A model generated the notes under the pieces. That model made no database searches, was not told the DNA's origin, and saw nothing but the letters and a program-made list of their open reading frames with translations. Both the position numbers and the translations under genes were made by a program. This document shows positions 7,391 to 14,651 of a stretch of DNA of 64,000 bases, one piece after another. This stretch comes from Lachnospiraceae bacterium (GTDB taxonomy: Bacteria; Bacillota; Clostridia; Lachnospirales; Lachnospiraceae), in contig JAGBBV010000006.1 in NCBI GenBank assembly GCA_017938315.1, positions 1-64,000 of the forward strand, read 5' to 3'. The first letter of the stretch is position 1; each line of letters opens with the position of its first letter.

Positions 7391-8460
7391 AAAGTGCAGA
7401 TTTGAAATATAAAATATTCCGCAGTGTTTATCGGTATTTACTGTTCTTTCTATTGGTAGCTTTTTTGGTTACCTGTTCTACCATGCTGTTTGTGACGGTT
7501 TTGTCTGAAACCCTGCAATTGGAACTTACCGGGGATAATTTGAATATGGCTGCAAAACTGACATTTGCAAATGTAATATTCCTAAGTGTTTTGTTTACTG
7601 CGATAGATGCAATCCGAAGGAAGGTGACCACAGAGAGGATTACCAGGCATATAGCGGCAGCGGCCAAAAAGGTGGTACAAGGAGATTTCACAACGAGAAT
7701 TGCCCCCATAAATCAGTTTAGTGCAGATGAAAAATTTAATGAGATTATTGAATGCTTTAATACCATGACACAGGAGCTGGCAGGTGTGGAAACGCTTCGT
7801 GCCGATTTTGTAGCAAATGTATCCCATGAAATGAAAACGCCTCTGGCGGTAATACAAAATTACGGAGTTCTTTTACAGGCACCGGATCTCAATGAAGAAA
7901 AGCGGATTGAATATGCCAAAGGTGTTGCTGATGGTTCACGCAGGCTCGCGGACATGATGACCAATATTTTGAAGTTGAGCCGCTTGGAAAAGCAACAGAT
8001 ATATCCCGGAACGCAGGAGTATGATTTGGGTGAGCAGCTTTGTGAGTGCCTGCTTGGCTATGAAACGGTTTGGGAAAAGAAAAATATTGAAATAGAAACA
8101 GATATTGCAGAAGATGTGAAAGTAAATACAGATGCGGAGCTTTTGAGACTTGTTTGGAATAATCTGTTTTCCAATGCATTTAAGTTTACGCCGGATGACG
8201 GCAAGGTTTTTGTTGGTCTTTCGGCTGACGAGCATTATGCGGTTGTCAAGGTAAAAGATACAGGTATAGGTATGACCCCGGAGGTTGGTGCACATATTTT
8301 TGAAAAATTTTATCAGGGAGATACCTCTCATGCAACCCAGGGAAACGGTTTGGGGCTTTCCCTGGTAAAACGTGTGGTTGACATTGTGCATGGGGAAATC
8401 AGCGTAGAAAGCGTACCCGGAAAAGGAAGTACTTTTACCGTAAAATTCCGGAGGAGATGA
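7387..8460 (+). CDS. Sensor histidine kinase
   Basis: A 357-residue membrane kinase. Two N-terminal TM segments (about 15-37 and 54-72) enclose only a short outside loop, so this is an intramembrane-sensing layout rather than one with a large ligand domain. A HAMP linker follows (about 75-128), then HisKA with the phospho-acceptor His147 in VSHEMKTPLAV, and an ATPase domain with N box NNLFSNAFKFT, G1 DTGIGM and G2 GNGLGLSLV. It is translationally coupled to the response regulator at 6719. A small outside loop plus flanking membrane partners suggests sensing of envelope stress or a membrane partner protein; that is inference. Confidence 0.93.
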   Translation: MKSADLKYKIFRSVYRYLLFFLLVAFLVTCSTMLFVTVLSETLQLELTGDNLNMAAKLTFANVIFLSVLFTAIDAIRRKVTTERITRHIAAAAKKVVQGDFTTRIAPINQFSADEKFNEIIECFNTMTQELAGVETLRADFVANVSHEMKTPLAVIQNYGVLLQAPDLNEEKRIEYAKGVADGSRRLADMMTNILKLSRLEKQQIYPGTQEYDLGEQLCECLLGYETVWEKKNIEIETDIAEDVKVNTDAELLRLVWNNLFSNAFKFTPDDGKVFVGLSADEHYAVVKVKDTGIGMTPEVGAHIFEKFYQGDTSHATQGNGLGLSLVKRVVDIVHGEISVESVPGKGSTFTVKFRRR

Positions 8461-8464
8461 TAGG

Positions 8465-9376
8465 ATGAAACAAAAGGCAGTGTATAGAAAAATCTTTTTT
8501 CCTCCCATATGGCTGATAATTGTTTTAACGGTTGTCAGTGCCGCAGCCCTTATTATTGTTTTCGTACAAGGCCGGGAATTTATGCCGGTTGCATATATGA
8601 CTTATGTGATTTCCTTTTATACGCTTGTAGTGCTTTGTATTGCCTGTATAAAGACTTTTCCGGGATACTATAAAAGAATCAAGAGGAAAGTGTACGGAAA
8701 TCAATATGCAAACCGATATTTAACGGATGTGGTTTATAAGACACATATAAATTTGTATCGATCCCTTGCCATTAATCTGGTTTATGTTGCAATGAACGCA
8801 GTTGCAGCAATGTTGTACAGCACATATTGGTTTGGTATTTTTGCTGTCTATTATGCAATTCTGGCAATGATGCGTTTCCTGCTAATAAGGTATGTGGGGC
8901 ATAATGAAATCGGTGTAAGCTGCATAAGTGAGTGGAAACGGGCTCGTCAATGTTCCTATATTTTACTGACAATAAATGTTGCACTTGCGGCGGCTGTCCT
9001 TATGATGATTTATAATCACCGTGGCTTTGAATATCAGGGAGTATTGATTTATGCAATGGCGATGTATACCTTTTACATTACCGTGACAGCAATAACAGAA
9101 ATGATAAAATATCGCAAGTATCATAGTCCCATTATGTCGGTTTCAAAAATGATTAAATTATCTGCATCATTATTTTCCATGCTTTTTCTGGAAACTGCAA
9201 TGTTTTCACAGTTTGGAGAAGAGACTTCTCCTATGGTGCAACGGGTGATGATTATGGCAACAGGTGGTGGTATCAGTTTAACAGTTGTCGCGATGGCATT
9301 GTATATGATTGTCGCATCGACAAAGGAGATCAGAAAGCATAAGAAAAGCGAGAAGGAGTATTATGAAAATGCATAA
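8465..9376 (+). CDS. Multi-pass membrane protein linked to the two-component system
   Basis: A 303-residue protein with about seven hydrophobic segments (for example near residues 15-33, 45-63, 98-116, 120-140, 160-178, 187-207 and 238-288), separated by short basic loops such as KRIKRKVYGNQYANRY. No catalytic or transport motif is recognised. It starts four bases after the kinase stop and overlaps the next gene by 14 bases, so it belongs to the same operon. It could be the output of the system, or a membrane partner sensed by the kinase. Confidence 0.75.
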   Translation: MKQKAVYRKIFFPPIWLIIVLTVVSAAALIIVFVQGREFMPVAYMTYVISFYTLVVLCIACIKTFPGYYKRIKRKVYGNQYANRYLTDVVYKTHINLYRSLAINLVYVAMNAVAAMLYSTYWFGIFAVYYAILAMMRFLLIRYVGHNEIGVSCISEWKRARQCSYILLTINVALAAAVLMMIYNHRGFEYQGVLIYAMAMYTFYITVTAITEMIKYRKYHSPIMSVSKMIKLSASLFSMLFLETAMFSQFGEETSPMVQRVMIMATGGGISLTVVAMALYMIVASTKEIRKHKKSEKEYYENA

Positions 9377-9743
9377 TGAAAAAGAAAGTTTTAACTTTAC
9401 ATATTCCGCAAAGGAACAGGATGAAGTAAAAAAGATACGACAGAAATATTTGCCCATAGAAGAAGATAAAATGCAACAGCTCCGCCGACTGGATCAAAGT
9501 GTGACACAAAAAGGAACTATAATGTCTATTATAATTGGCGTAATAGGGAGTTTGGTTTTAGGGATTGGAATGTGTTGTGTTATGGTATGGGCAGGTGTAT
9601 GGTTCATTCCGGGGATTTTAACCGGTTTAATAGGAATGGGGATTGTTGCAGTTGCGTATCCGGTATATCACTCTGTGACAAGGAAAGAGCGTGAAAAAAT
9701 TGCACCGGAGATTATCAGACTGACGGATGAATTGATGAAATAA
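9363..9743 (+). CDS. Two-TM membrane protein, paralogue of the one at 6264
   Basis: A 126-residue protein with a charged N-terminal half (a helix around PIEEDKMQQLRRLDQSV), two hydrophobic segments (about 55-76 and 80-100), AYPVYHSV and an acidic/basic tail ending EIIRLTDEL. The architecture and several residues match the protein at 6264-6632. The start at 9363 has GAAGGAG upstream and overlaps the previous gene by 14 bases. It closes the two-component operon, which ends at a strong terminator. Confidence 0.75.
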   Translation: MKMHNEKESFNFTYSAKEQDEVKKIRQKYLPIEEDKMQQLRRLDQSVTQKGTIMSIIIGVIGSLVLGIGMCCVMVWAGVWFIPGILTGLIGMGIVAVAYPVYHSVTRKEREKIAPEIIRLTDELMK

Positions 9744-9773
9744 GATTGATTTGAAAGAATCAATCTTTTTTTT
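9742..9773 (+). terminator. Rho-independent terminator of the two-component operon
   Basis: AAGATTGATT (9742-9751) pairs perfectly with AATCAATCTT (9758-9767) across a six-base loop, followed by an uninterrupted T-run to 9773. Confidence 0.93.
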
Positions 9774-9834
9774 GTACAAAAAGTTATTGAATAATATTTT
9801 AAATTAAATTACCCTTAAAATAGGAGGGTATGAT

Positions 9835-10602
9835 ATGAACGAGTTATTATATCAGATGATTTTTAAGCGAAAATCTTTTCACCTATTCAGAAATATCGGA
9901 GAAGAAAAGATTACAGAAAGTGAACTGGAAGATATTATAGAGAAGTATAAGGATTTTGATGCTCTGTATCCGGATATTAAAACCCACATCAGGATTGTAC
10001 CGGCAAAAGAAACAACCTGTAAGAGAGGGCAGGAATATTGCATTCTTCTTTACAGTGAGAAGAAGGACAACTATCTGCAAAATATCGGATATCTAGGACA
10101 GCAGTTAGACTTATATCTGGTTTCAAGGAATATCGGAACATTATGGTTTGGTATCGGAAAGGTACAGGAAGATTCTTACGAAGGCCTGGATTTTGTGATT
10201 ATGATTGCCATTGCAAAGATTGATGATGAAAAGAAATTCAGGAAAGATATGTTTAAGAGCAAACGAAAGTCTATAGATGAGATTTGGAGCGGCGAGCAGA
10301 TGGAAGGGGTGACAGAAATTGTAAGATTTGCACCCAGTGCATGCAACACCCAGCCTTGGTTTGTGGAACATACTAAGGGACAGCTTAAAGTATACCGTTA
10401 CAAAAAGCCCGGTAAACGTGGAATCATGCCGGCAACACAGGTATCCTATTACAACCGGATTGACATCGGTATTTTCCTTCTGTTTATGGATGTTTGCTTA
10501 AAGCATAAAGGGATTACTTATGAAAAGACATTGTATGATGATAAGGGCAGTGATGATGAAAAAAATCTGGTTGCCGTCTATACAATGAATTTAGGAGATT
10601 AG
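9835..10602 (+). CDS. Nitroreductase-family protein (TM1586 type)
   Basis: A 255-residue flavin-binding oxidoreductase of the nitroreductase superfamily, of the form in which two nitroreductase half-domains are fused in one chain. Seen: the FMN-site start FKRKSFHLFR at about residue 10 and the second conserved segment RFAPSACNTQPWFVE at about 163. No iron-sulfur motif is present. It likely reduces quinones, nitro groups or a related compound with NAD(P)H. The ATG at 9835 follows TAGGAGGG. It is one base upstream of the YkgJ-type protein, which is followed by a Crp/Fnr regulator, suggesting a redox-response operon. Confidence 0.82.
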   Translation: MNELLYQMIFKRKSFHLFRNIGEEKITESELEDIIEKYKDFDALYPDIKTHIRIVPAKETTCKRGQEYCILLYSEKKDNYLQNIGYLGQQLDLYLVSRNIGTLWFGIGKVQEDSYEGLDFVIMIAIAKIDDEKKFRKDMFKSKRKSIDEIWSGEQMEGVTEIVRFAPSACNTQPWFVEHTKGQLKVYRYKKPGKRGIMPATQVSYYNRIDIGIFLLFMDVCLKHKGITYEKTLYDDKGSDDEKNLVAVYTMNLGD

Positions 10603-10603
10603 C

Positions 10604-11290
10604 ATGGAACGGGAGATTGATTTAAAAGAGATAACAGACGGAAAATTTTATACGGCAAATGACATGGTCAAGATAGGTTGTAATGACTGCAAGGGATGCT
10701 CGGAGTGTTGCAGGGTGGTGGAGGATACCATTATTCTGGACCCCTATGATATTTATCAGCTTCAATGTGGGACCAGAATGGATTTTCAGGGGCTTATGGA
10801 AGGCAGTATTGCCCTTCAAGTGGTGGATGGAATCGTTCAGCCGAATTTGAATGTGAGAACAGACGGATCTGGTTGCGTGTTTTTGAGTGAGGAAGGAAGA
10901 TGTACCATTCACGGATATCGCCCCGGTTTTTGCAGAATGTTTCCCATGGGAAGGATTTATGAGGGAGATGACTTTAAGTATATCTTACAGGTGCATGAAT
11001 GTGCATATCCAAACAAGACGAAAATGAAAGTAAAGAAATGGATAGGAATTCAGGAACTTTCAAAATATGAACAGTATGTCAGGGATTGGCATGCATTGCT
11101 TCGAAAAGTCAAGGAAATTATAGGGAAAACAGAAAATGACACCATTGTCAAAAATTTAAACATGTATATATTGGGGCAGTTTTACAGTAAACCTTATAGT
11201 ATAAGTGATACAAAAGAGCTACAAGATTTTTATCCGCAGTTCTATGAAAGAGTAAAAGAGGCTAAAGCAATTATAGAAGCCTATCGGTAG
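10604..11290 (+). CDS. YkgJ-family cysteine-cluster protein
   Basis: A 228-residue protein with the family signature CNDCKGCSECC at about residues 24-34 and further cysteines at GSGCVFL, GRCTIHGYRPGFC and HECAYP. These eight or so cysteines are expected to bind a zinc or Fe-S cluster; the family is widespread, but the reaction is not established as far as I know. The C-terminal half is helical and charged. The gene starts one base after the nitroreductase stop and is followed 36 bases later by a Crp/Fnr regulator. Confidence 0.85.
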   Translation: MEREIDLKEITDGKFYTANDMVKIGCNDCKGCSECCRVVEDTIILDPYDIYQLQCGTRMDFQGLMEGSIALQVVDGIVQPNLNVRTDGSGCVFLSEEGRCTIHGYRPGFCRMFPMGRIYEGDDFKYILQVHECAYPNKTKMKVKKWIGIQELSKYEQYVRDWHALLRKVKEIIGKTENDTIVKNLNMYILGQFYSKPYSISDTKELQDFYPQFYERVKEAKAIIEAYR

Positions 11291-11325
11291 TCAATCCTAT
11301 TCGTGCAAGGAGCGATGGAAGAAGT

Positions 11326-11997
11326 ATGAAAAAGTTGTATGAAGCAAAGCTGTTTAAGGATATTACAAAGGAAGAATTGGAGCGTATGTTACATTGTTCC
11401 AAAGCACAAATAAAAGAGAAGAAAGCCGGAGAGTATTTATTTGAGCAAGGACAAAAGCCAAGTAAATTATTTCTTTTGATTCAGGGGCAGATACACATCT
11501 GTAAGGACTTTTCATCGGGAAAAAGGGATGTCCTTTATTTGGTAGATGAAGGAAATGTGTTCGGAGAAATGTTTTTGTTCGGAAGTAAGGATAAATATTG
11601 GTATGATGCTGTGGCGGTAAGCGATGTGACGGTGCTTGAGCTGCCGTGGGAGTTCTTTTACCATTTTTGTTCTAATGCCTGTGATCATCACAAGCAACTG
11701 ACACAGAATATGCTTGAAATTCTTTCGGAGAATAATTTTACTATTACAAGAAAACTTCATATTGTAACCACTTCATCTTTGCGGGAGCGTATTGCCATTT
11801 GGCTACTTGATGCCATAGACAGTAGGGGTGTGGCAGAACTTAAGATGAACCGTGAGCAGCTGGCAGATTTCTTAGGTGTGGCAAGGCCTTCCCTTTCCAG
11901 GGAACTTATGAGAATGCAGAAAGAGGGCTTGCTGAAGGTTTCTAAGAAAGTGATAGTTGTGAAAGACAAAGCGGCTATGGAGCAGTTGTGCTTATAA
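11326..11997 (+). CDS. Crp/Fnr-family transcriptional regulator
   Basis: A 223-residue regulator with an N-terminal cyclic-nucleotide-binding-like beta roll (about 15-120, with GEYLFEQGQ and GNVFGEMFLFG) and a C-terminal winged helix (about 150-220) whose recognition segment is REQLADFLGVARPSLSREL. Unlike true FNR, no four-cysteine N-terminal cluster is present, and the cNMP-contacting arginine of Crp is not evident, so the signal may be haem, a small molecule or nothing bound. It follows the nitroreductase and YkgJ-type genes and lies upstream of grcA, so redox or anaerobic control is plausible. Confidence 0.85.
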   Translation: MKKLYEAKLFKDITKEELERMLHCSKAQIKEKKAGEYLFEQGQKPSKLFLLIQGQIHICKDFSSGKRDVLYLVDEGNVFGEMFLFGSKDKYWYDAVAVSDVTVLELPWEFFYHFCSNACDHHKQLTQNMLEILSENNFTITRKLHIVTTSSLRERIAIWLLDAIDSRGVAELKMNREQLADFLGVARPSLSRELMRMQKEGLLKVSKKVIVVKDKAAMEQLCL

Positions 11998-12036
11998 CAA
12001 CAGAAGGTGTGGTATCCATGGAAGATCGGATGGGCG

Positions 12037-12150
12037 ATGATGTCTGTGGAACAGATACATCAAAAGTTAGAAAAAGGATATGCGGATATGGAGAAAGGAA
12101 ATGTTGAGGATGCAGCTAGTGCGTTTGCGGCATTTAGAGAGAGACACTAA
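12037..12150 (+). pseudogene. Relic resembling the C-terminus of an antitoxin
   Basis: A 37-codon open reading (starts MMSVEQIHQKLEKGY, ends FAAFRERH) resembles the C-terminal tails of small antitoxins paired with RelE/ParE toxins, where an LEKGYADMxxG-type stretch is followed by a short acidic/basic helix. There is no N-terminal DNA-binding half, no toxin gene follows, and no good ribosome binding site precedes it. The frame stays open upstream to the Crp/Fnr stop codon, which is probably coincidence. I read it as the remains of a toxin-antitoxin module; a real 37-residue protein cannot be ruled out. Confidence 0.35.
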
Positions 12151-12171
12151 TGGAACAATAACGACTTCGTG

Positions 12172-12237
12172 GTGTATAATGTGTTTCTTAAGAAATTCGC
12201 GTGTAAGAGGCAACTTTTAGTTCGTGAAATTGTACAC
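12172..12237. repeat. Imperfect inverted-repeat unit after the antitoxin-like relic
   Basis: GTGTATAAT (12172-12180) and ATTGTACAC (12229-12237) are imperfect inverted arms (8 of 9 positions) around a 48-base interior that contains the palindrome TTCTTAAGAA (12185-12194). The stretch between the Crp/Fnr gene and grcA (366 bases) otherwise holds only the relic at 12037-12150 and the terminator at 12254-12297. The unit could be a small non-autonomous element, or the promoter/operator of a lost toxin-antitoxin module. Confidence 0.3.
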
Positions 12238-12253
12238 AATAAAAAACATAAAA

Positions 12254-12297
12254 AGAGCAATTTCGTAACCAAGGTTACAGAAACTGCTCTTTTTTTT
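12254..12297 (+). terminator. Rho-independent terminator
   Basis: AGAGCA-A-TTTC-GTAACC pairs with GGTTAC-A-GAAA-C-TGCTCT across a two-base loop (stem 12254-12290), followed by seven more T residues (12291-12297). A-rich sequence on the left side may let it work on the opposite strand too. It isolates grcA from upstream transcription. Confidence 0.9.
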
Positions 12298-12363
12298 GAA
12301 TAAAATAAAAGTGTAAAAGAAAGCAAATAAATAAAAATAGAACATGAGAAAGGAGATTATATT

Positions 12364-12603
12364 ATGGTAAATAATGCACAGGTAACAAATTTAGTAAATT
12401 TATTAGATGGATATGCAACAAAAGGAGGACATCATTTAAATGTAAATGTCTTAAATAGGGAAACACTTCTTGATGCCCAGAAGCATCCGGAGAAATATCC
12501 GCAGTTAACTATCCGTGTGTCCGGATATGCCGTAAACTTTATTAAATTAACGGAAGAGCAGCAAAGAGACGTTATTGCGAGAACCTTCCATGAAGGTGTG
12601 TAA
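12364..12603 (+). CDS. grcA: Autonomous glycyl-radical cofactor, short GrcA-like protein
   Basis: A 79-residue protein that is almost entirely the C-terminal glycyl-radical domain of pyruvate formate-lyase. It contains [16 protein letters not shown], then [17 protein letters not shown] with the radical glycine at position 54, then [15 protein letters not shown]. This matches the spare-part protein GrcA (YfiD) of enterobacteria, which replaces the oxygen-damaged end of pyruvate formate-lyase, but lacks the roughly 45-residue N-terminal extension of the E. coli protein. The ATG at 12364 follows AAAGGAG. It is monocistronic, bounded by a terminator upstream and by the MerR promoter downstream. 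Confidence 0.9.
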   Translation: MVNNAQVTNLVNLLDGYATKGGHHLNVNVLNRETLLDAQKHPEKYPQLTIRVSGYAVNFIKLTEEQQRDVIARTFHEGV

Positions 12604-12633
12604 AAGAAATAGATAAAAATTTATAAAAAGATA

Positions 12634-12669
12634 TTGACCATTACCTTACGTAACCCTTTATGATATAAT
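12634..12669 (+). promoter_or_regulatory. Promoter with MerR-type palindrome
   Basis: A palindrome centred on TTACGTAA (12646-12653, extended to CCTTACGTAACC) lies just upstream of a TATAAT -10 box (12664-12669). TTACCT at 12641-12646 gives 17-bp spacing and TTGACC at 12634-12639 gives 24, so the -35 is uncertain. A palindrome between the promoter elements is how MerR-family regulators act; control by the adjacent gene is inferred. Confidence 0.45.
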
Positions 12670-12717
12670 TATCAGGTATCCGGAAACTGAATAAAGGAAA
12701 TACGGAGGAAATGGTAA

Positions 12718-13902
12718 GTGGAAGAAAAATTATATACGGCGGGACAGATTGCGGATATGGCAGGTGTCTCGCTGCGTACCATAAGATTTTATGATACAAA
12801 GGGGTTATTAAAGCCGGTGTCTTATTCCGATGCAGGCTACCGCCTTTACAACAGAAGTTCTATCTTGCTGTTGCAGAAAATTGTCATGCTGAAATACTTG
12901 GGTTTTTCGTTGCAACAAATTGCAGAAATGATAAAAGTTGAGGATGACATGGAGTCCCAGATTGCCATGCAAAAGGAACTTCTCATACATAAGAAGAAGC
13001 ATTTGGAAAATCTGATTGATACCATGGAAGTGCTGGAAAACAGCAAACAGGAAGATAAATGGGATGTTTTGATTCATTTACTGAATCTGATGTCAGAGGA
13101 CGAGAAGATTCAGGAGCAATATGCCACATCCACGAATTTACAGAAAAGAATCAATATCCATGATTACAGTACGAATGATGAGCGGTTTATGTACTGGGTA
13201 TTCCGGAATATGAGTTTAAAGCCGGGAGCAAAGATTTTGGAGCTGGGCTGTGGCACCGGGAATTTGTGGAGTGAAAATATCACCAAGCTACCTCAGGGCA
13301 TTCACCTGATCTTAACAGACCGGTCGGAGGGAATGCTGCAGCAGGCAAAAGCAACATTAACACCATTTAAAGAGATTCTGAAAGAAAAGGATATTACCAT
13401 TGAGTATCAGGTGATAGATGCTAATCGTCTGGTGCTTCAAAAGCGGATGTATGATTATATAATTGCAAACCATATGCTTTACCATGTGAATGAGCGGGAG
13501 GCGTGCCTAAGAGCGGTTAGCATGGCACTAAAACCGGGAGGTACTTTTTACTGTACCACCATAGGTGCAAGACACATGGATGAACTCGATGCTATTGTGG
13601 CTGAATTTGATTCCCGTATAGACACTCCTTTTGGCCTCATAACATCCAGATTTCTGTTGGAAAACGGTGAGGAGCAATTGGCACCGCATTTTTCTGATAT
13701 TACAAGAACAGATTATATCAGTGACCTGAAAATCAATCGGGCGGACCCCATTTACAATTATATTCAGTCATATCCCGGCAATGCTGCCTATATTCTGGAA
13801 CAACGAGGAAGCGAATTGCGACAGATGCTGGAAGAGAGGATAAAAAGAGAAGGGTTTATTTATATCCATAAGAGTACAGGAATGTTTATATGCAAAAAAT
13901 AG
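12718..13902 (+). CDS. MerR-family regulator fused to a SAM methyltransferase
   Basis: A 394-residue fusion. Residues about 5-75 are a MerR winged helix (YTAGQIADMAGVSLRTIRFYD, then GYRLYNRSSILLLQKI), followed by a dimerisation coiled coil (about 80-110). Residues about 150-390 form a class I methyltransferase: motif I ILELGCGTGNLW, acidic LTDRSEGML, and IIANHMLYHV before a GGTFYCTT strand. Start is a GTG at 12718 with GGAGG eleven bases upstream, a rather long gap. Whether the methyltransferase modifies the regulator's ligand or has become the ligand-binding part is unknown. The gene is alone and ends at a terminator shared with the converging carD gene. Confidence 0.85.
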   Translation: MEEKLYTAGQIADMAGVSLRTIRFYDTKGLLKPVSYSDAGYRLYNRSSILLLQKIVMLKYLGFSLQQIAEMIKVEDDMESQIAMQKELLIHKKKHLENLIDTMEVLENSKQEDKWDVLIHLLNLMSEDEKIQEQYATSTNLQKRINIHDYSTNDERFMYWVFRNMSLKPGAKILELGCGTGNLWSENITKLPQGIHLILTDRSEGMLQQAKATLTPFKEILKEKDITIEYQVIDANRLVLQKRMYDYIIANHMLYHVNEREACLRAVSMALKPGGTFYCTTIGARHMDELDAIVAEFDSRIDTPFGLITSRFLLENGEEQLAPHFSDITRTDYISDLKINRADPIYNYIQSYPGNAAYILEQRGSELRQMLEERIKREGFIYIHKSTGMFICKK

Positions 13903-13922
13903 AGCTGCCAATGGGCAGCTCT
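13901..13922. terminator. Bidirectional terminator hairpin
   Basis: AGAGCTGCC (13901-13909) pairs with GGCAGCTCT (13914-13922) over a four-base loop, between the converging MerR-fusion and CarD genes. On the minus strand it is followed by the complement of the A-run at 13894-13899 (a T-run); on the plus strand the T tract is weak. Confidence 0.8.
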
Positions 13923-13944
13923 TTGCTTGTAAACGAATTGAAAA

Positions 13945-14448
13945 TTATTCATGGCTTAAAGTCTCCTCAATGTAGCTTCGGACCTCATCTTTAGACATAT
14001 CAAGCGCTATGGAAAATTCACCGTACAGATAATCTTCAGCCTGCTTAAAATATTTGCTGTCCACAGCAGTTACTTTACAGCCCTTCAAGATCCTCTTTTC
14101 TTTGCGCAGATAAATCGTCTTGATCAGTTTAATCCAGTCCTCGCAACTGTTTTGGTGGATATATTCTTTGTACGTCCGCTCCAAAGTTTTTTCATCGGCA
14201 AGAGGAATTAGGGGAATTTCCGGAATGGATTTGATTACAGCAAGAGCCTCATCCTTAGAAACGGCCTTACGCATAGTGGTGCCTGCGGTATCAACGGGCA
14301 CATAAACCGTACTTCCGGAAGCATAAACCGGCTTGAGAATATAGTATTTGCGGGTTTTATCAATACCGCTTAAATCTAACGTTGTGATGTCCGATACCAA
14401 GCATATTCCGTTACTTCCGCTAATTACATAATCACCAACTGCAAACAT
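13945..14448 (-). CDS. CarD-family transcription factor
   Basis: A 167-residue protein with the CarD/CdnL/TRCF RNA-polymerase-interacting domain at the N-terminus (FAVGDYVISGSNGICLVSDI) and the typical KYYILKPVYASGSTVYVPVD strand pair, then a helical DNA-binding C-terminal part (about 75-165). CarD proteins bind RNA polymerase beta and stabilise open promoter complexes. AAAGGAGGTAGC upstream on the minus strand fixes the ATG at 14448. A single-gene unit on the opposite strand to its neighbours. Confidence 0.88.
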   Translation of the reverse strand: MFAVGDYVISGSNGICLVSDITTLDLSGIDKTRKYYILKPVYASGSTVYVPVDTAGTTMRKAVSKDEALAVIKSIPEIPLIPLADEKTLERTYKEYIHQNSCEDWIKLIKTIYLRKEKRILKGCKVTAVDSKYFKQAEDYLYGEFSIALDMSKDEVRSYIEETLSHE

Positions 14449-14651
14449 TTGCTACCTCCTTTTTGCCATACTTTTATTTTAACAAAACAAAAATGAAAAT
14501 GTCAGCGCGAATTTCGCAAAATAAAAAAATCGGCAAATTGCCCACGTAAGGGCATCAGTTTATTGTGCAATTCTTTTGAAAGAATAGGAAAAATAAAGAA
14601 GATATGATAAAATTGAAGCAGACTTGTAGAAAATAAAGAGGATATATCGCA

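Noticed and set aside
7936-8508. 190-codon minus-strand ORF across the kinase gene
   Set aside because: It is antisense to a well-supported kinase, has no recognisable domains and looks like a shadow reading.
11326-11997. True oxygen-sensing FNR
   Set aside because: The N-terminal four-cysteine Fe-S motif of FNR is absent, so only membership of the Crp/Fnr family is claimed.
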